This document shows, one piece after another, positions 32,663-41,880 of a DNA stretch of 64,000 nucleotides (positions within the stretch are counted from its first letter, which is position 1; each line of letters opens with the position of its first letter). The stretch is from Verrucomicrobiota bacterium (GTDB lineage: Bacteria; Verrucomicrobiota; Verrucomicrobiia; Verrucomicrobiales; DEV007), in the NCBI GenBank assembly GCA_002862135.1, contig PKCI01000038.1, positions 1 through 64,000 on the forward strand, written 5' to 3'. The notes beneath the pieces are model-generated. The model was given only the letters and a program-made list of their open reading frames with translations, did no database searches and was not told where the DNA came from. A program made the position numbers and the translations under genes.

Positions 32663-34072
32663 ATGGCGGAACAGCGATTTGACCAGTTTCAGTCTCTTCA
32701 GCAGCAGCAGACCATTGCGCCGCAGATGCAGCAAAGTTTGCAATTGCTGCAAACTCCTACCCTCGAACTTCGCCACTTGGTTCAACAGGAGATGGTGGAA
32801 AACCCCACTCTGGAGGAGGAATCGACAGAGGTTTCACTTGAAGATGCCAGTTCTCCGTCGGAGGACGACGATTTTGAAAAGGAATTCGCTGAGCTGTCCC
32901 AGCTTGACGAGGAGTGGCGCGAGTACATGGCCCAGTCCCGCATGTCGGCGCCTCGCCGTGACGATGCGGAGGCGAAGCATCAGTTCGTCATGGACTCGAT
33001 CGTCGAGCCGATTACGCTTCAGGAGCACCTCCTCAACCAGCTCAGCACTTCAGACACTTTCGGCGATAAACGGGAGCTAGCAGCGACGCTGATCGGTAAT
33101 ATTGACGAGAACGGATTTCTCCAGGTCGACCTCGAAGACATGAGCTTCGACATGGGTATTCCCTACGGTGATCTAACTGATGCCCGTAAAATCATTCAGG
33201 GGTTTGATCCGGTTGGAGTCGGGGCAGTGGATCTTCGGGAATGCCTGCTGATCCAGTTGGAGCGTCTTGGAAAACATCACAGCCTCGAATATCGCGTGGT
33301 GGATCATCACCTCGACGATCTGGCCCGAAAGCGATATCCGCAGATTGCGAAGCGCCTCAGCGTGGCGCCTGAACAGATCACCAAAGCGGCGGGATTTATC
33401 GCGACTTTAGATCCGCGCCCGGGAAGCAGGTTCGGTGGAGATACTAACACCTATGTCAGTCCGGACGTGAACGTGGAACGAATCGGTGGCAAATGGATCG
33501 TGACAATGAACAATGATCAAGTTCCGCGCCTGCGAATCAGTAACGCCTACAAAGATCTCATGGCAAGTGGTGATGGACGCGAAGCTCGTTCCTACATTCG
33601 GGAAAAGATCCGGGCCGGAAGGTTTCTCATCAAGAGTATTCATCAGCGTCAGCAGACAATCCAGTCGATCGCGACGGAGATCGTGAAGCGACAACAGGAG
33701 TTTCTCGAATACGGTCCCTCCAAGCTCAAGCCGATGAACATGGCCCAAGTAGCCGACGAGGTTGGCGTTCACGAAACGACGGTGAGTCGCGCCGTCTCAG
33801 GCAAATACATGTCGACGCCCCACGGGGTATTCGAAATGAAGTATTTCTTCACCACCGGATACGAAACAGAGGACGGAGAGTCGATGAGTAATACTAGTGT
33901 GAAGCAATCGCTGGCTGACCTAGTGGCGGATGAGGACCCGAAGAAGCCCTTCAGTGATCAGAAGATCGTAGAAGAGTTGGGCAAAAAGGGAATCAAGATT
34001 GCGCGGCGCACGGTGGCAAAATATCGGGAGGAGCTCAATATCCTACCCAGTCACATGCGCCGGAGTTACTGA
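32663..34072 (+). CDS. rpoN: RNA polymerase sigma-54 factor
   Basis: 469 residues. The Gln/Leu-rich region I ('MQQSLQLLQTPTLELRHLV'), an acidic region II, the core-binding domain ('LLNQLSTSDTF', 'IGNIDENGFL') and the DNA-binding part ('VHETTVSRAVSGKYMSTPHG') are all present. The invariant RpoN box is 'ARRTVAKYRE' at 447-456. It needs AAA+ activators; none is in the window. The usual downstream hpf/ptsN genes are absent; a PQQ-like propeller follows. Confidence 0.97.
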   Translation: MAEQRFDQFQSLQQQQTIAPQMQQSLQLLQTPTLELRHLVQQEMVENPTLEEESTEVSLEDASSPSEDDDFEKEFAELSQLDEEWREYMAQSRMSAPRRDDAEAKHQFVMDSIVEPITLQEHLLNQLSTSDTFGDKRELAATLIGNIDENGFLQVDLEDMSFDMGIPYGDLTDARKIIQGFDPVGVGAVDLRECLLIQLERLGKHHSLEYRVVDHHLDDLARKRYPQIAKRLSVAPEQITKAAGFIATLDPRPGSRFGGDTNTYVSPDVNVERIGGKWIVTMNNDQVPRLRISNAYKDLMASGDGREARSYIREKIRAGRFLIKSIHQRQQTIQSIATEIVKRQQEFLEYGPSKLKPMNMAQVADEVGVHETTVSRAVSGKYMSTPHGVFEMKYFFTTGYETEDGESMSNTSVKQSLADLVADEDPKKPFSDQKIVEELGKKGIKIARRTVAKYREELNILPSHMRRSY

Positions 34073-34173
34073 GTAAAGCTCGGCTGCGGCGGAATCGGGC
34101 ATTCCTTAACTGGCGCGATTGTTGCAAGTTGGGTGATTGAAAAGGGGAGAGCCCTTTGGCAGATTTCGTCCGA

Positions 34174-35511
34174 ATGAATTTCCCAATCGCTTTTTTCGCC
34201 CTCACCGTAGTCCTCGGAGCTAACCTCCAAGCGGAAGACTGGCCCAATTTCCAGGGGCCCTCTCGAACCGGTGTCTCCGCTGAAACTGGGCTCAATCTGT
34301 CCGGTTGGGATATGAAAGCACCCGAGATCTTCTGGGAAAAGGAGCTCAACGAAGGTTTTGGCGGTGCGGCTATTGCGGGCGATGAGGTTTTCCTGGTTGA
34401 TCGTGACCTCGGCGAGCGGGACCATGTCCTCTGCCTTTCTCTCGAAGACGGTTCAGAGAAGTGGCGTTTCACTTTTGACTACGCCGGTAAGCTGTCTTTC
34501 CATGGCAGCCGTGGCACTCCCCTGGTTGAGAACGATGCCGTCTACTATGTGAGTGGTTTCGGCCAGGTGTTCCGCATCAACCGCAAAACACAGCAGCGGG
34601 ATTGGATGGTTTCGATCCAGGATGAATACGGCTCACCTCCGCCGAAGTGGGGTTGGGCTCAAAGTGTGGTTTCGGTAGGGAATGTCCTTGTTGTTCCGGC
34701 CATGAGCGACGAAGTTGGCCTTATCGGTCTCGACAAGAAGACTGGTAAGGAGCTCTGGAAGACCGAAGGTTTTGGTGACTCTCACTCTACACCCACTGTT
34801 TTGAATCTCCACGGAGTTGAGCAGGTCGTTTTTGTGGCTACGATGCGCGACGGCGATGACGGAACCGGCATAACCCTGAGTGTGCTTCCCGAAACGGGTG
34901 AGGTGCTCTGGAAGACGGACATCTACTTCAACAAAATCCCGATTCCGTTTGCGACCAAGGTCACTGAAGAGCTTGTTTGGCTGACCGGTGGCTACGATTG
35001 CGGCAGTTGCATGGTTAAGGTTCGAAATGATGGCGGTTACTGGACCGTGGAGAAAGTTTTCGACAAGATTGAGGGAACTCAGATTCATCCGCCCTTCGTG
35101 ATCGGGGAGCACATCTATTTCCTTGCCAACGAAAACAGCAATCACAAAGGCGAAGCTCGCCAGAAGGGTGGACTGGCTTGCATGGATTTTAATGGCAAGA
35201 TTCTCTGGCACACCGGCGAGGAACCATTCATGGGGCGCGGTAACATGATCCTCGTCGACGGACATCTTCTCATCCAGGACGGTGAAGTTGGCTATCTCCG
35301 TTCCGTGGCGCCTTCTCCGGATGGTTACCAGGAAGAGGGCATGTTGGATGTTTTCGGCAAGAAAGCCGAGGTCGACGAGCAGATCGCCAAACAGGAAGGT
35401 CGTGCCGTCATCAAGATGCCCGAATTCAAGTTCTGGAGTCCCATGGCTCTCAGCGACGGCCGCCTCATTATGCGTGGGCAAACTGTTCTGAAGTGTGTCG
35501 ATCTTCGCTGA
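34174..35511 (+). CDS. exported PQQ-like beta-propeller protein
   Basis: 445 residues from the ATG at 34174; signal peptide 'NFPIAFFALTVVLGANLQAE' followed by the PVC-typical 'DWPNFQGPSRTGVS'. WD/PQQ-like blades recur ('GLDKKTGKELWKTEGFGDSH', 'VLPETGEVLWKTDI', 'CMDFNGKILWHTGEE'). The complete set of PQQ ligands is not evident, so 'PQQ-like' denotes fold, not cofactor. Related proteins lie at 61067 and 63859. Confidence 0.9.
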   Translation: MNFPIAFFALTVVLGANLQAEDWPNFQGPSRTGVSAETGLNLSGWDMKAPEIFWEKELNEGFGGAAIAGDEVFLVDRDLGERDHVLCLSLEDGSEKWRFTFDYAGKLSFHGSRGTPLVENDAVYYVSGFGQVFRINRKTQQRDWMVSIQDEYGSPPPKWGWAQSVVSVGNVLVVPAMSDEVGLIGLDKKTGKELWKTEGFGDSHSTPTVLNLHGVEQVVFVATMRDGDDGTGITLSVLPETGEVLWKTDIYFNKIPIPFATKVTEELVWLTGGYDCGSCMVKVRNDGGYWTVEKVFDKIEGTQIHPPFVIGEHIYFLANENSNHKGEARQKGGLACMDFNGKILWHTGEEPFMGRGNMILVDGHLLIQDGEVGYLRSVAPSPDGYQEEGMLDVFGKKAEVDEQIAKQEGRAVIKMPEFKFWSPMALSDGRLIMRGQTVLKCVDLR

Positions 35512-35942
35512 GCCGCTGCTTGATGTGAATTGTCGATCAGGCTCTTCCCCTCCGGATGGCGGGTGCTCTCTCTCTGTCGCCGAAAGCGGGCTAGCTCTTC
35601 GGGGAGCGGTATATTAAAGCGAGAGGAATTCCGGATCTAGAATTCCCCATTTCATCGATATAAACTGATGCCATGTTCTGGCTCCGTGCGCTTCTCTTTA
35701 CCGCACTTCCACACGAAAGAATTTCTCAAATGCGTTCCGGACTTGTCCACCCATCTGAAGGAATTGCCAGGTATCAGTCGTGAGGCGACCCACGAGGCGG
35801 AGAATTCGATTCACGGTCGTGAAGCCGCTGATGCCACGATACGGGCAGCGGATTGAGGGGTAGATGAATGGAAAATCGACCTGTGGACCAATTGTGATGC
35901 CTCAAAATTGGACTTCTGTCCGTATTAGCCTATCGAGACAAT
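35512..35942. other. intergenic region, possible gene remnant, small inverted repeat
   Basis: About 430 bases between the propeller gene and mrp. On the minus strand a frame of about 60 codons ending near 35699 reads protein-like without a start codon ('GISGFTTVNRILRLVGRLTT', 'GQVRNAFEKFFRVEVR'); it may be a fragment of an unidentified gene. CCAATT (from about 35888) and AATTGG (to about 35911) form an inverted repeat about 40-70 bases before the mrp start that could be a binding site. Nothing else is recognisable. Confidence 0.4.
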
Positions 35943-35957
35943 TTGTCGGACGAAAAC

Positions 35958-37007
35958 ATGATAACAGAGGACCTCATTCGCGAAAAACTTGGAGAAGTCA
36001 GCTACCCGGGCTTTAGCCGGGATATTGTGTCATTCGGATTGGTGAAAGGTGTCGTCATCGACGGAGATGACGTGACGGTTCAGATCAGTCTCGCCACGCG
36101 CGATCCCAACATTCCGCGCGGGATCCATGAAGGGATCGAATCTGTGCTCAATGCAGTCGAGGGTATCGGCAAGGTGTCGATCGACTTTGATATCCAAGAC
36201 CCACCCGAGCCCGTGACGGGTGGTGATCCGTCGGCCGGTCAGTCCAGCATCCCCGGCGTGAAGAAGATCATCGCCGTAGCCAGCGGAAAAGGTGGTGTTG
36301 GGAAATCAACGGTGTCCACCAACCTGGCCATCGCGTTGAGTAAAGCTGGGGCCAAGGTGGGGCTGTGCGATTGTGACCTTTACGGGCCTTCAGTGGCTTT
36401 GATGTTGGGTGCTGCAGACATGCAGCCCATGGCCACGGAACAGAATGAGATCATTCCCATCGAGGCCCATGGGATTAAGGCGATCTCAATGGGATTTCTT
36501 CTCAGTGATGACTCTCCGGTGATTGTGCGCGGTCCGCTCGCGACCCGCTACACTCAGCAGTTTCTCCGCCAGTGTGTCTGGGGTGAACTGGACTATCTCA
36601 TTCTCGACCTTCCTCCCGGGACTGGTGATATCCAGCTGACCATTTCCCAGACTGTGGCCGTGGACGCAGCGGTAGTGGTGACCACGCCCCAAGAGGTTGC
36701 TTTGATCGATGCCCGAAAGGCTGCCAGCATGTTTGAGAAGGTTAATGTGCCAATCGCCGGAATTGTCGAAAACATGGCCTGGTTTGAGTGCGATCTGGGA
36801 ACTCGTTACTACATTTTCGGCGAAGGGGGAGGCACCCGTGAAGCGGATCGTCTTGGAGTGCCGCTTCTCGGGCAGATTCCCCTCGATCCGCCTACACGCC
36901 AGCACGCCGATGAAGGACAACCGGTTGCGACTCTCGACTCGAAAGAGAGTTCGATTTCGGCTGCGTTCGCCGATCTTGCCGGGATGGTGAAGACGTTGTT
37001 GAACTAA
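35958..37007 (+). CDS. Mrp/NBP35-family iron-sulfur cluster carrier ATPase
   Basis: 349 residues from the ATG at 35958; a TTG 15 bases upstream is in frame. N-terminal MIP18/DUF59 domain ('DIVSFGLVKGVVIDGDDVTV'), then a deviant Walker A 'GKGGVGKS' at 110-117, 'DCDLYGPSVALMLG' and 'LDYLILDLPPGTGDIQLTIS'. Proteins of this family bind and transfer Fe-S clusters. The C-terminal CxxC that binds the cluster in E. coli Mrp is not present: the matching place reads 'FECDLGTRYYIFG' with a single Cys. Confidence 0.94.
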   Translation: MITEDLIREKLGEVSYPGFSRDIVSFGLVKGVVIDGDDVTVQISLATRDPNIPRGIHEGIESVLNAVEGIGKVSIDFDIQDPPEPVTGGDPSAGQSSIPGVKKIIAVASGKGGVGKSTVSTNLAIALSKAGAKVGLCDCDLYGPSVALMLGAADMQPMATEQNEIIPIEAHGIKAISMGFLLSDDSPVIVRGPLATRYTQQFLRQCVWGELDYLILDLPPGTGDIQLTISQTVAVDAAVVVTTPQEVALIDARKAASMFEKVNVPIAGIVENMAWFECDLGTRYYIFGEGGGTREADRLGVPLLGQIPLDPPTRQHADEGQPVATLDSKESSISAAFADLAGMVKTLLN

Positions 37008-37094
37008 GAGAGTGAGATTTACGCTTCTCAATTTGTTCGATTTTTTCGCAGAGTTGTCGCTGAAGCCTCGAAAATTCTTTCGAAACCTACAGCC

Positions 37095-38124
37095 ATGATA
37101 AAAAAGCCCATTCTTATCGCGACAGCTTGAGCCGTGCTGATCGGCGGCCTCCACATCTTGGCACAGCAGGGTCCCAAGGCAGCTGCCTCTCAACTCATTT
37201 CTTTATCACACGAGGAAATCCCCGCTCGGGTTCCGGAAGTGGAGCGCTAGATCGAAGAGCGTGAGATTCGTGCCTCTGAATTGACACTAGACATTGTCCA
37301 ACTCGATCAACGGATCGAACGGCGGATCGACCGCATTCTCAAGCAACTTAAGGGGCATGAAGGATTCGAAAGAGTCCGGCGCTCGTGTCGTTCGAATGAA
37401 AGAGGAAACAATTGAAGGACACCGCGAGTCGATCCGTCTCTACGGTTCCAAGCGTCGTGAACTGAAGCTCGAAGTCTATTCCCGGGACCCTTCAATCAAC
37501 CGGGATACGTTTTTCTCGGCAATGGACAAGTATGATACCCTTATCGAGAAGCGTGTTGATCAAATCCCTGAACTGGCCGAGACCTCTGCCGCTGACAAGG
37601 ATTTACTCAACTACGAGTATTCGCGTTCCAGCGGATGGCGCGGCTGGAGCTGGGAGACCACGTGAAACAACCCCGAATACCAGCAGAGCCGAAAGCAGAC
37701 CGTTCATACCGATCAAACCCGTCAGGAGTTGATCGATGCATTGGACAAAAGCATCGAGGGTCTCGAGAGGCGCAACCGCGAGATTGGAGAGATCATGAAA
37801 AAGGAGATCACCTCCCAGTATCGCGAACTCCTGCAGCACGAACTTGATTAGAATAACAATCTCATTGTGATGCGTGAGGAGCAGGTTGGCCTGATGCGGA
37901 ATCCACCTGAAGACCGTGGAACCACTACCTCAACCGATCCTGCGATGAAAGTGGGCCACTGGGTCGAAGATCTTGTTGGCGGTATCCAGGCCGACATGGA
38001 CGAAATGTTTGCTGACATCAACGAACTGAAGCAGGAGAAAGGATCCCTGACCTACCTTCGCGAACGAGTTAAGGTCGCCAGGGGGAAGTCCTGGTGGATG
38101 TTATCAAGGTGGAATAGAACCTAA
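37095..38124 (+). pseudogene. decayed exported coiled-coil protein (four nonsense codons, one frameshift)
   Basis: Conceptual repair gives about 340 residues: a signal-peptide-like start (ATG 37095, 'KKPILIATA'), a basic/acidic helical region, a central domain ('GSKRRELKLEVYSRDPSI') and a long coiled coil ('LIDALDKSIEGLERRNREIG', 'DMDEMFADINELKQEKGSLT'). The frame is broken by TGA 37128, TAG 37248, a shift near 37350, TGA 37663 and TAG 37849. The two longest open pieces share one frame across the last two stops, so they are parts of one gene and not separate genes. Family not recognised. Since the amino-acid pattern is still good, decay is recent. Confidence 0.85.
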
Positions 38125-38140
38125 GTGACCGGTTACTCTT

Positions 38141-38380
38141 TTATTTTATCAGGGGGGAGAGGCTAATCTCCAACTCCTCCAGGTCTTTGTCTGCCAGCAC
38201 CTTCTGAACCCCGTCGATGTAGTAGAGCGGATCCTCTGATTTGGTATTCGGTTGGACGTCGTGACGTGCCGCGAAGTTGAGCATCGTGCCAAATGCGGCC
38301 GGGCTAACAACTAGAGGTCCGGAAACGCTGCTTTGCCTGGACAGCATTGGCATTGCGCCGATGTTGAGCGGTTCAAGAAC
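38141..38380 (-). pseudogene. C-terminal remnant of a zinc-type alcohol dehydrogenase
   Basis: A minus-strand frame reads 'PLNIGAMPMLSRQSSVSG' then 'TMLNFAARHDVQP' and 'IDGVQKVLADKD'. This parallels the last 70 residues of YahK/AdhP-like NADP-dependent alcohol dehydrogenases ('SvsGS...mLeFaArHgI.P'), including the late helix 'v..vl..g'. The upstream two-thirds, with the zinc sites and Rossmann fold, is missing; the frame continues upstream into unrelated residues. A deletion remnant in the decay zone. Confidence 0.6.
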
Positions 38381-38585
38381 CGCTCCGGAAAAGAGCTTCG
38401 TGTCTTTTGAATCAACTTTACTGGAAATCGAGTCTCGAATTAATGATATTTTTCGCAGGCGGTTCTTGGGATTGAATGAGGTGATGGCGTTGGTTTTGAA
38501 GCGCCTAGAGGAGCATTTTGTGTATAACAAGAAGTAACGGGTTCGGCGAGACTTGCGTCACGCCTGTTGAATTTTGATCAATTGG

Positions 38586-40229
38586 ATGATTTCAAACCAG
38601 GCAAAACGCTTTCATGACTTTGATGCCCTTCGGGGCTACGCCATGTTGTTGGGTATCGTCCTGCATGGATTAATGTCGTTCATGGTCATCCCGTTCTGGC
38701 CGGCGCAGGACCGCAACCAGAATACGGAAGTTTGTGGAACGGTCCTCAACTTCATTCACGGCTTCCGGCTGCCCCTGTTCTTTCTCATTAGCGGGTTTTT
38801 CACGGCGATGCTGTGGAGGAAGCGGGGGCTCAAGGGATTGCTTAAGCAAAGAGCCATTAGAATCCTAATTCCTCTGGCGGTGGGAACGATCGTGACCTGG
38901 GTGCTGGTGCTCCCTCTGACTTTCTGGGGGAATGCCAAGAAGGCGGTAGTGGCGGAGCAGCGCGAGACGGGCCAAGGTAGCGACGGAGTATTGGCGGACG
39001 CGGAAAAGAAAGAGGCTTTGTGGCAACTGGTAAGAAGTGGCGACGGCGATCAGGTCCGCGCTTTGGTGGCGGAGGGTGCAGACGTCAATGCGAAAGACTC
39101 AGGGTTTCAATTGTCTCCACTGGCCTGGGCGGTGATAGAGGGTAAGCCGGAACTGGTATCCCTCCTGATCAAAGCCGGGGCTAATGTGGACGCTCGCGAT
39201 GGCGAAGGTTCATCAGCCTTGCATGCGGCCTCGTTTCTTGGCCGGGGAGAAGAGGGGGCGCTCCTTATCGCAGCGGGAGCCGATGTGAATGCGAGGAATA
39301 ACGATGGCGAGACTCCTTTGGATACTCAGCGCCACGGGATGGACACAGTGAATTGGGTCAGTGGGATGCTCGGGATCGAGATTAAGAGAGTCGAGCTCTA
39401 CAAGGGGAGAAAGCAGATCAAAGAGCTCTTGGTTGAGAATGGAGGTGAATCCGGGATTCTGAACCCCTTGTTGCAGCAACTCCTTGATCTCTGGAAGCTG
39501 GGTGCCCAGTTGCCTGTGTTTCAGCACCTCTGGTTTCTCTACTATCTTTGCTGGCTGGTGGTGATGTTCGCGACGCTTGTGTTGGTTCGAAAATTGATCC
39601 CATTCCATATTCCCAAATGGATGAGTGCTTCCCCCCGAAGCTGGCTCTGGGTCCTGTCTGCCACCGTGTTGTGCCAATTGTTCATGAGGGAAGGTGTTGG
39701 AGCCGATACTGCCCCGGGAATCCTGCTATGGCCACCTAAGCTGCTCTACTATGCAGTTTTCTTTGCCGTCGGCGCTCTGAGTTATGGAAATGAGTCCTTT
39801 GAAACGAACGCTGGTCGTTTCTGGATTATCTGGGCTCTGCTGGGTGTCCCTGCTTTTGTTGTCGCCTCGACCTGGCTGAGTAGCGGTGGGGAGCGGTTCG
39901 GATGGCAGCATTGGGCCGGCAGCTTGAGTGCTGCGGTTTTCACCTGGTTGATGATTTACGCACACCTTGGGTTTTTCCGGCGTTTCTTCAGCGGGGAAAG
40001 CCGATTGGTTAGATATCTTTCCGACTCTGCTTATTGGCTTTATCTCGCGCACTTGCCCGTGGTGACGGGCCTGCAAATCTGGATCAGTGATCTGGACTGG
40101 CCCATCATCGTGAAGTTTACCCTCGTCTTCACGGTGACGACGGGGGTCTTACTAGTAGTCTATGAATGGCTGGTGCGTTACACCTTCATCGGAGCCGTTT
40201 TGAACGGTCGAAAGAAAAGGCCGGTTTAA
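38586..40229 (+). CDS. acyltransferase-3 family membrane protein with internal ankyrin repeats
   Basis: 547 residues from the ATG at 38586. 'RFHDFDALRGYAMLLGIVLH' and 'FIHGFRLPLFFLISGFF' are the conserved start of acyltransferase-3/OpgC-type proteins, and about seven more membrane helices follow after residue 310 ('YLSDSAYWLYLAHLPVVTGL' near the end). Between helix 3 (ends about 113) and helix 4 lies an insert with at least three ankyrin repeats, about residues 140-285 ('GDQVRALVAEGADVNAKD', 'ELVSLLIKAGANVDARDGEG', 'GALLIAAGADVNARNNDGET'). These enzymes move acyl groups across the inner membrane onto sugars or lipids; the insert may recruit a partner. Confidence 0.88.
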   Translation: MISNQAKRFHDFDALRGYAMLLGIVLHGLMSFMVIPFWPAQDRNQNTEVCGTVLNFIHGFRLPLFFLISGFFTAMLWRKRGLKGLLKQRAIRILIPLAVGTIVTWVLVLPLTFWGNAKKAVVAEQRETGQGSDGVLADAEKKEALWQLVRSGDGDQVRALVAEGADVNAKDSGFQLSPLAWAVIEGKPELVSLLIKAGANVDARDGEGSSALHAASFLGRGEEGALLIAAGADVNARNNDGETPLDTQRHGMDTVNWVSGMLGIEIKRVELYKGRKQIKELLVENGGESGILNPLLQQLLDLWKLGAQLPVFQHLWFLYYLCWLVVMFATLVLVRKLIPFHIPKWMSASPRSWLWVLSATVLCQLFMREGVGADTAPGILLWPPKLLYYAVFFAVGALSYGNESFETNAGRFWIIWALLGVPAFVVASTWLSSGGERFGWQHWAGSLSAAVFTWLMIYAHLGFFRRFFSGESRLVRYLSDSAYWLYLAHLPVVTGLQIWISDLDWPIIVKFTLVFTVTTGVLLVVYEWLVRYTFIGAVLNGRKKRPV

Positions 40230-40575
40230 AGCTCGGCAACTTCCATCGTCAGCATTTCAAGACTGTTGTCGTAGGTGTCAATGTAGAACTTGTGATCCTC
40301 AAGATCGTAGGTGCTCCAGGTTGACCTGTCTTTTTCAAGCCTTGCCAGAACCCAGCTGGTGTGTCCGAAGTTGTCCGTCATGAAAAAGTGATGTCGTCAC
40401 GAAGAATGGGCTCTTGGGTGTGATCGTTAGGGACAAGCCGGGAAGATTGATCCAACCCGTCGGGGTGCCATAGCGCTTGGTGCATTTTTCAAAAGATTCA
40501 CCTAGGCGTGCCTCAGCGGAGGTCACAAACAAGGTGATGAGGGGAAGCAGCAGGGCTGCCAGGACAACGGACGGT
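40226..40575 (-). pseudogene. decayed small exported protein
   Basis: A signal-peptide-like start ('VVLAALLLPLITLFVTSAEA') is followed by 'RLGESFEKCTKRYGTPTGWI' in one frame. The sequence continues as 'TQEPILRDDITF' in a second frame, then 'FMTDNFGHTSWVLARLEKDR' and 'STYDLEDHKFYIDTYDNSLE' in a third, ending at a TAA that overlaps the stop of the convergent acyltransferase gene. Two frameshifts and the loss of a start codon (a TGA precedes the signal) mark it as dead. The repaired protein would have about 115 residues; no family recognised. Confidence 0.7.
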
Positions 40576-41097
40576 CAGGATATGGCCAAGGCTATTTCAG
40601 AGGTATACCTGCATAATTTGGTGTTGTTGTTCATCAGGATTTCCTAGGTGTTTGGTTAACAATGCCCCAGTGGATGAGCTTTTCATCGGATTCAGAAGTT
40701 TCTTTGGAAACGGTTTAGACGGAGCCGGGCCTTGGGAATGGAGGGCATGGAATTCGAACGAAAAGTTTGAAGGATGATCATCGAATGTTGGGTGGTCTTT
40801 CATGGATGGGTGGAATCAATCCAACTGCCACCCAATGTGAGAGATTTATTGCACGCTGTGAAATTGAAACCGGGCCACCTGCAATCTTGAATCGGTACAA
40901 GAATTCACAAAAGGTCCCGGCGTAACCGGCGATACCTCCGCGGCGTTCCATGTCGGGCGGGGCATCAAGGCTACCTGAGATCGTTGAAATCAGGGCGAGA
41001 CCAATGGGATGAGGAGTAATCAGCGACGTGGAAATGACGAGCGTCTTTCAGATGGGGAGTCGCTTTGAGGAGGATTCGGAGATGGTTTGGCGTAAGC
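40576..41097. other. intergenic stretch without a convincing gene
   Basis: About 520 bases. Several short open frames exist on the minus strand, one of about 88 codons (roughly 40790-41060) without a sensible start, but none has a recognisable motif. No tRNA-like fold, repeats or clear terminator seen. It continues the low-coding zone that begins at 37 kb. Confidence 0.5.
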
Positions 41098-41880
41098 TTA
41101 CCACAGGCCCCACCATTGAGTGGAAATGATGAAAAGTCCAAGAATGAGGTTGGCAACAGCGTGCATGATGACGGCGGCCCACATGTTTCCGGTTTTGATC
41201 GATACCCATCCGGTGAGTGCCCCGTAAACTAGCGCAACGGCGAAATCAGGTCCAAGGTGAACGAGTGCGAAGGCCAACGCAGTCATCGCAACAGCCTGAG
41301 GGGTGCTGTCACTGAGACGACGCTCTTTCCAGTCTCCATCCGGATTGCTGAGGAAGGGCATGAGAAAGCCGCGCCAAAAGATCTCTTCGACGAGAGAGAC
41401 GGCGATGATGAGACGCAGGAAACGCAGGAAAACTATCAGACCGAGTTGCAGCGCAGTCGTTTCTTCTCCGAACAGGTAGGGGTTGAAGCCATTGAGGCGA
41501 GACTGAAATCCCAGCCATTTCAACCAGGGCAGTGAGACTCCTTCGCCAATTCCGAAAGCAGCGTGAATTAACGGGGGAAGAAGCCAGACAGCAATGCCGA
41601 CAATACCCATGAGAACCGCAAGGCCACTGCCTTTTAATGAAAATCTGGGATAGTGCTTTCGCCAGAAAAAAACAAGCCCAATGCAGAGAATGGCCTGAAG
41701 GGGATACCCCCAATGTTCGGGATGCTGGCGCCACCACGAAGCGGAGGCGTCCTTGGTCCCAAGCTGTTGGACGAGCGTGAGGATGACCAGGAAGGCGACG
41801 AATGGACCGATGAAAGCGGTGGCAGTGGCCCGATACCAAGGGGTTGGAGATGAAACTGGAGCGTCGGATTCGTTTGGCAT
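41098..41880 (-). CDS. CPBP intramembrane protease, exosortase-associated type
   Basis: 260 residues, about eight membrane helices. The CPBP catalytic motifs are complete: Glu165-Glu166...Arg170 ('VEEIFWRGF'), His208 ('FALVHLG') and His240...Asn244 ('HAVANL'). The end 'LILGLFIISTQWWGLW' and the 'EEIFWRGFLMPFL' form match the CAAX-protease-related proteins found with exosortase/PEP-CTERM systems (recalled family TIGR03008). It would cleave a membrane substrate, perhaps in processing of sorted surface proteins. No exosortase or PEP-CTERM protein is in this window. Confidence 0.85.
   Translation of the reverse strand: MPNESDAPVSSPTPWYRATATAFIGPFVAFLVILTLVQQLGTKDASASWWRQHPEHWGYPLQAILCIGLVFFWRKHYPRFSLKGSGLAVLMGIVGIAVWLLPPLIHAAFGIGEGVSLPWLKWLGFQSRLNGFNPYLFGEETTALQLGLIVFLRFLRLIIAVSLVEEIFWRGFLMPFLSNPDGDWKERRLSDSTPQAVAMTALAFALVHLGPDFAVALVYGALTGWVSIKTGNMWAAVIMHAVANLILGLFIISTQWWGLW

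Noticed and set aside
37294-37665. Stand-alone small gene of 123 codons
   Set aside because: The same frame continues protein-like beyond its stop, and similar sequence precedes it in another frame; it is the middle of the pseudogene 37095-38124.
38277-38537. Plus-strand frame of 86 codons with helical-looking end ('NEVMALVLKRLEEHFVYNKK')
   Set aside because: Its first half is antisense to the alcohol dehydrogenase remnant and no start or family fits. The last 45 residues might be a fragment of another lost gene, but support is too weak.
40597-41156. Two minus-strand frames of 61-68 codons
   Set aside because: No start context, no motif, low-complexity residues; one overlaps the end of the CPBP protease gene.
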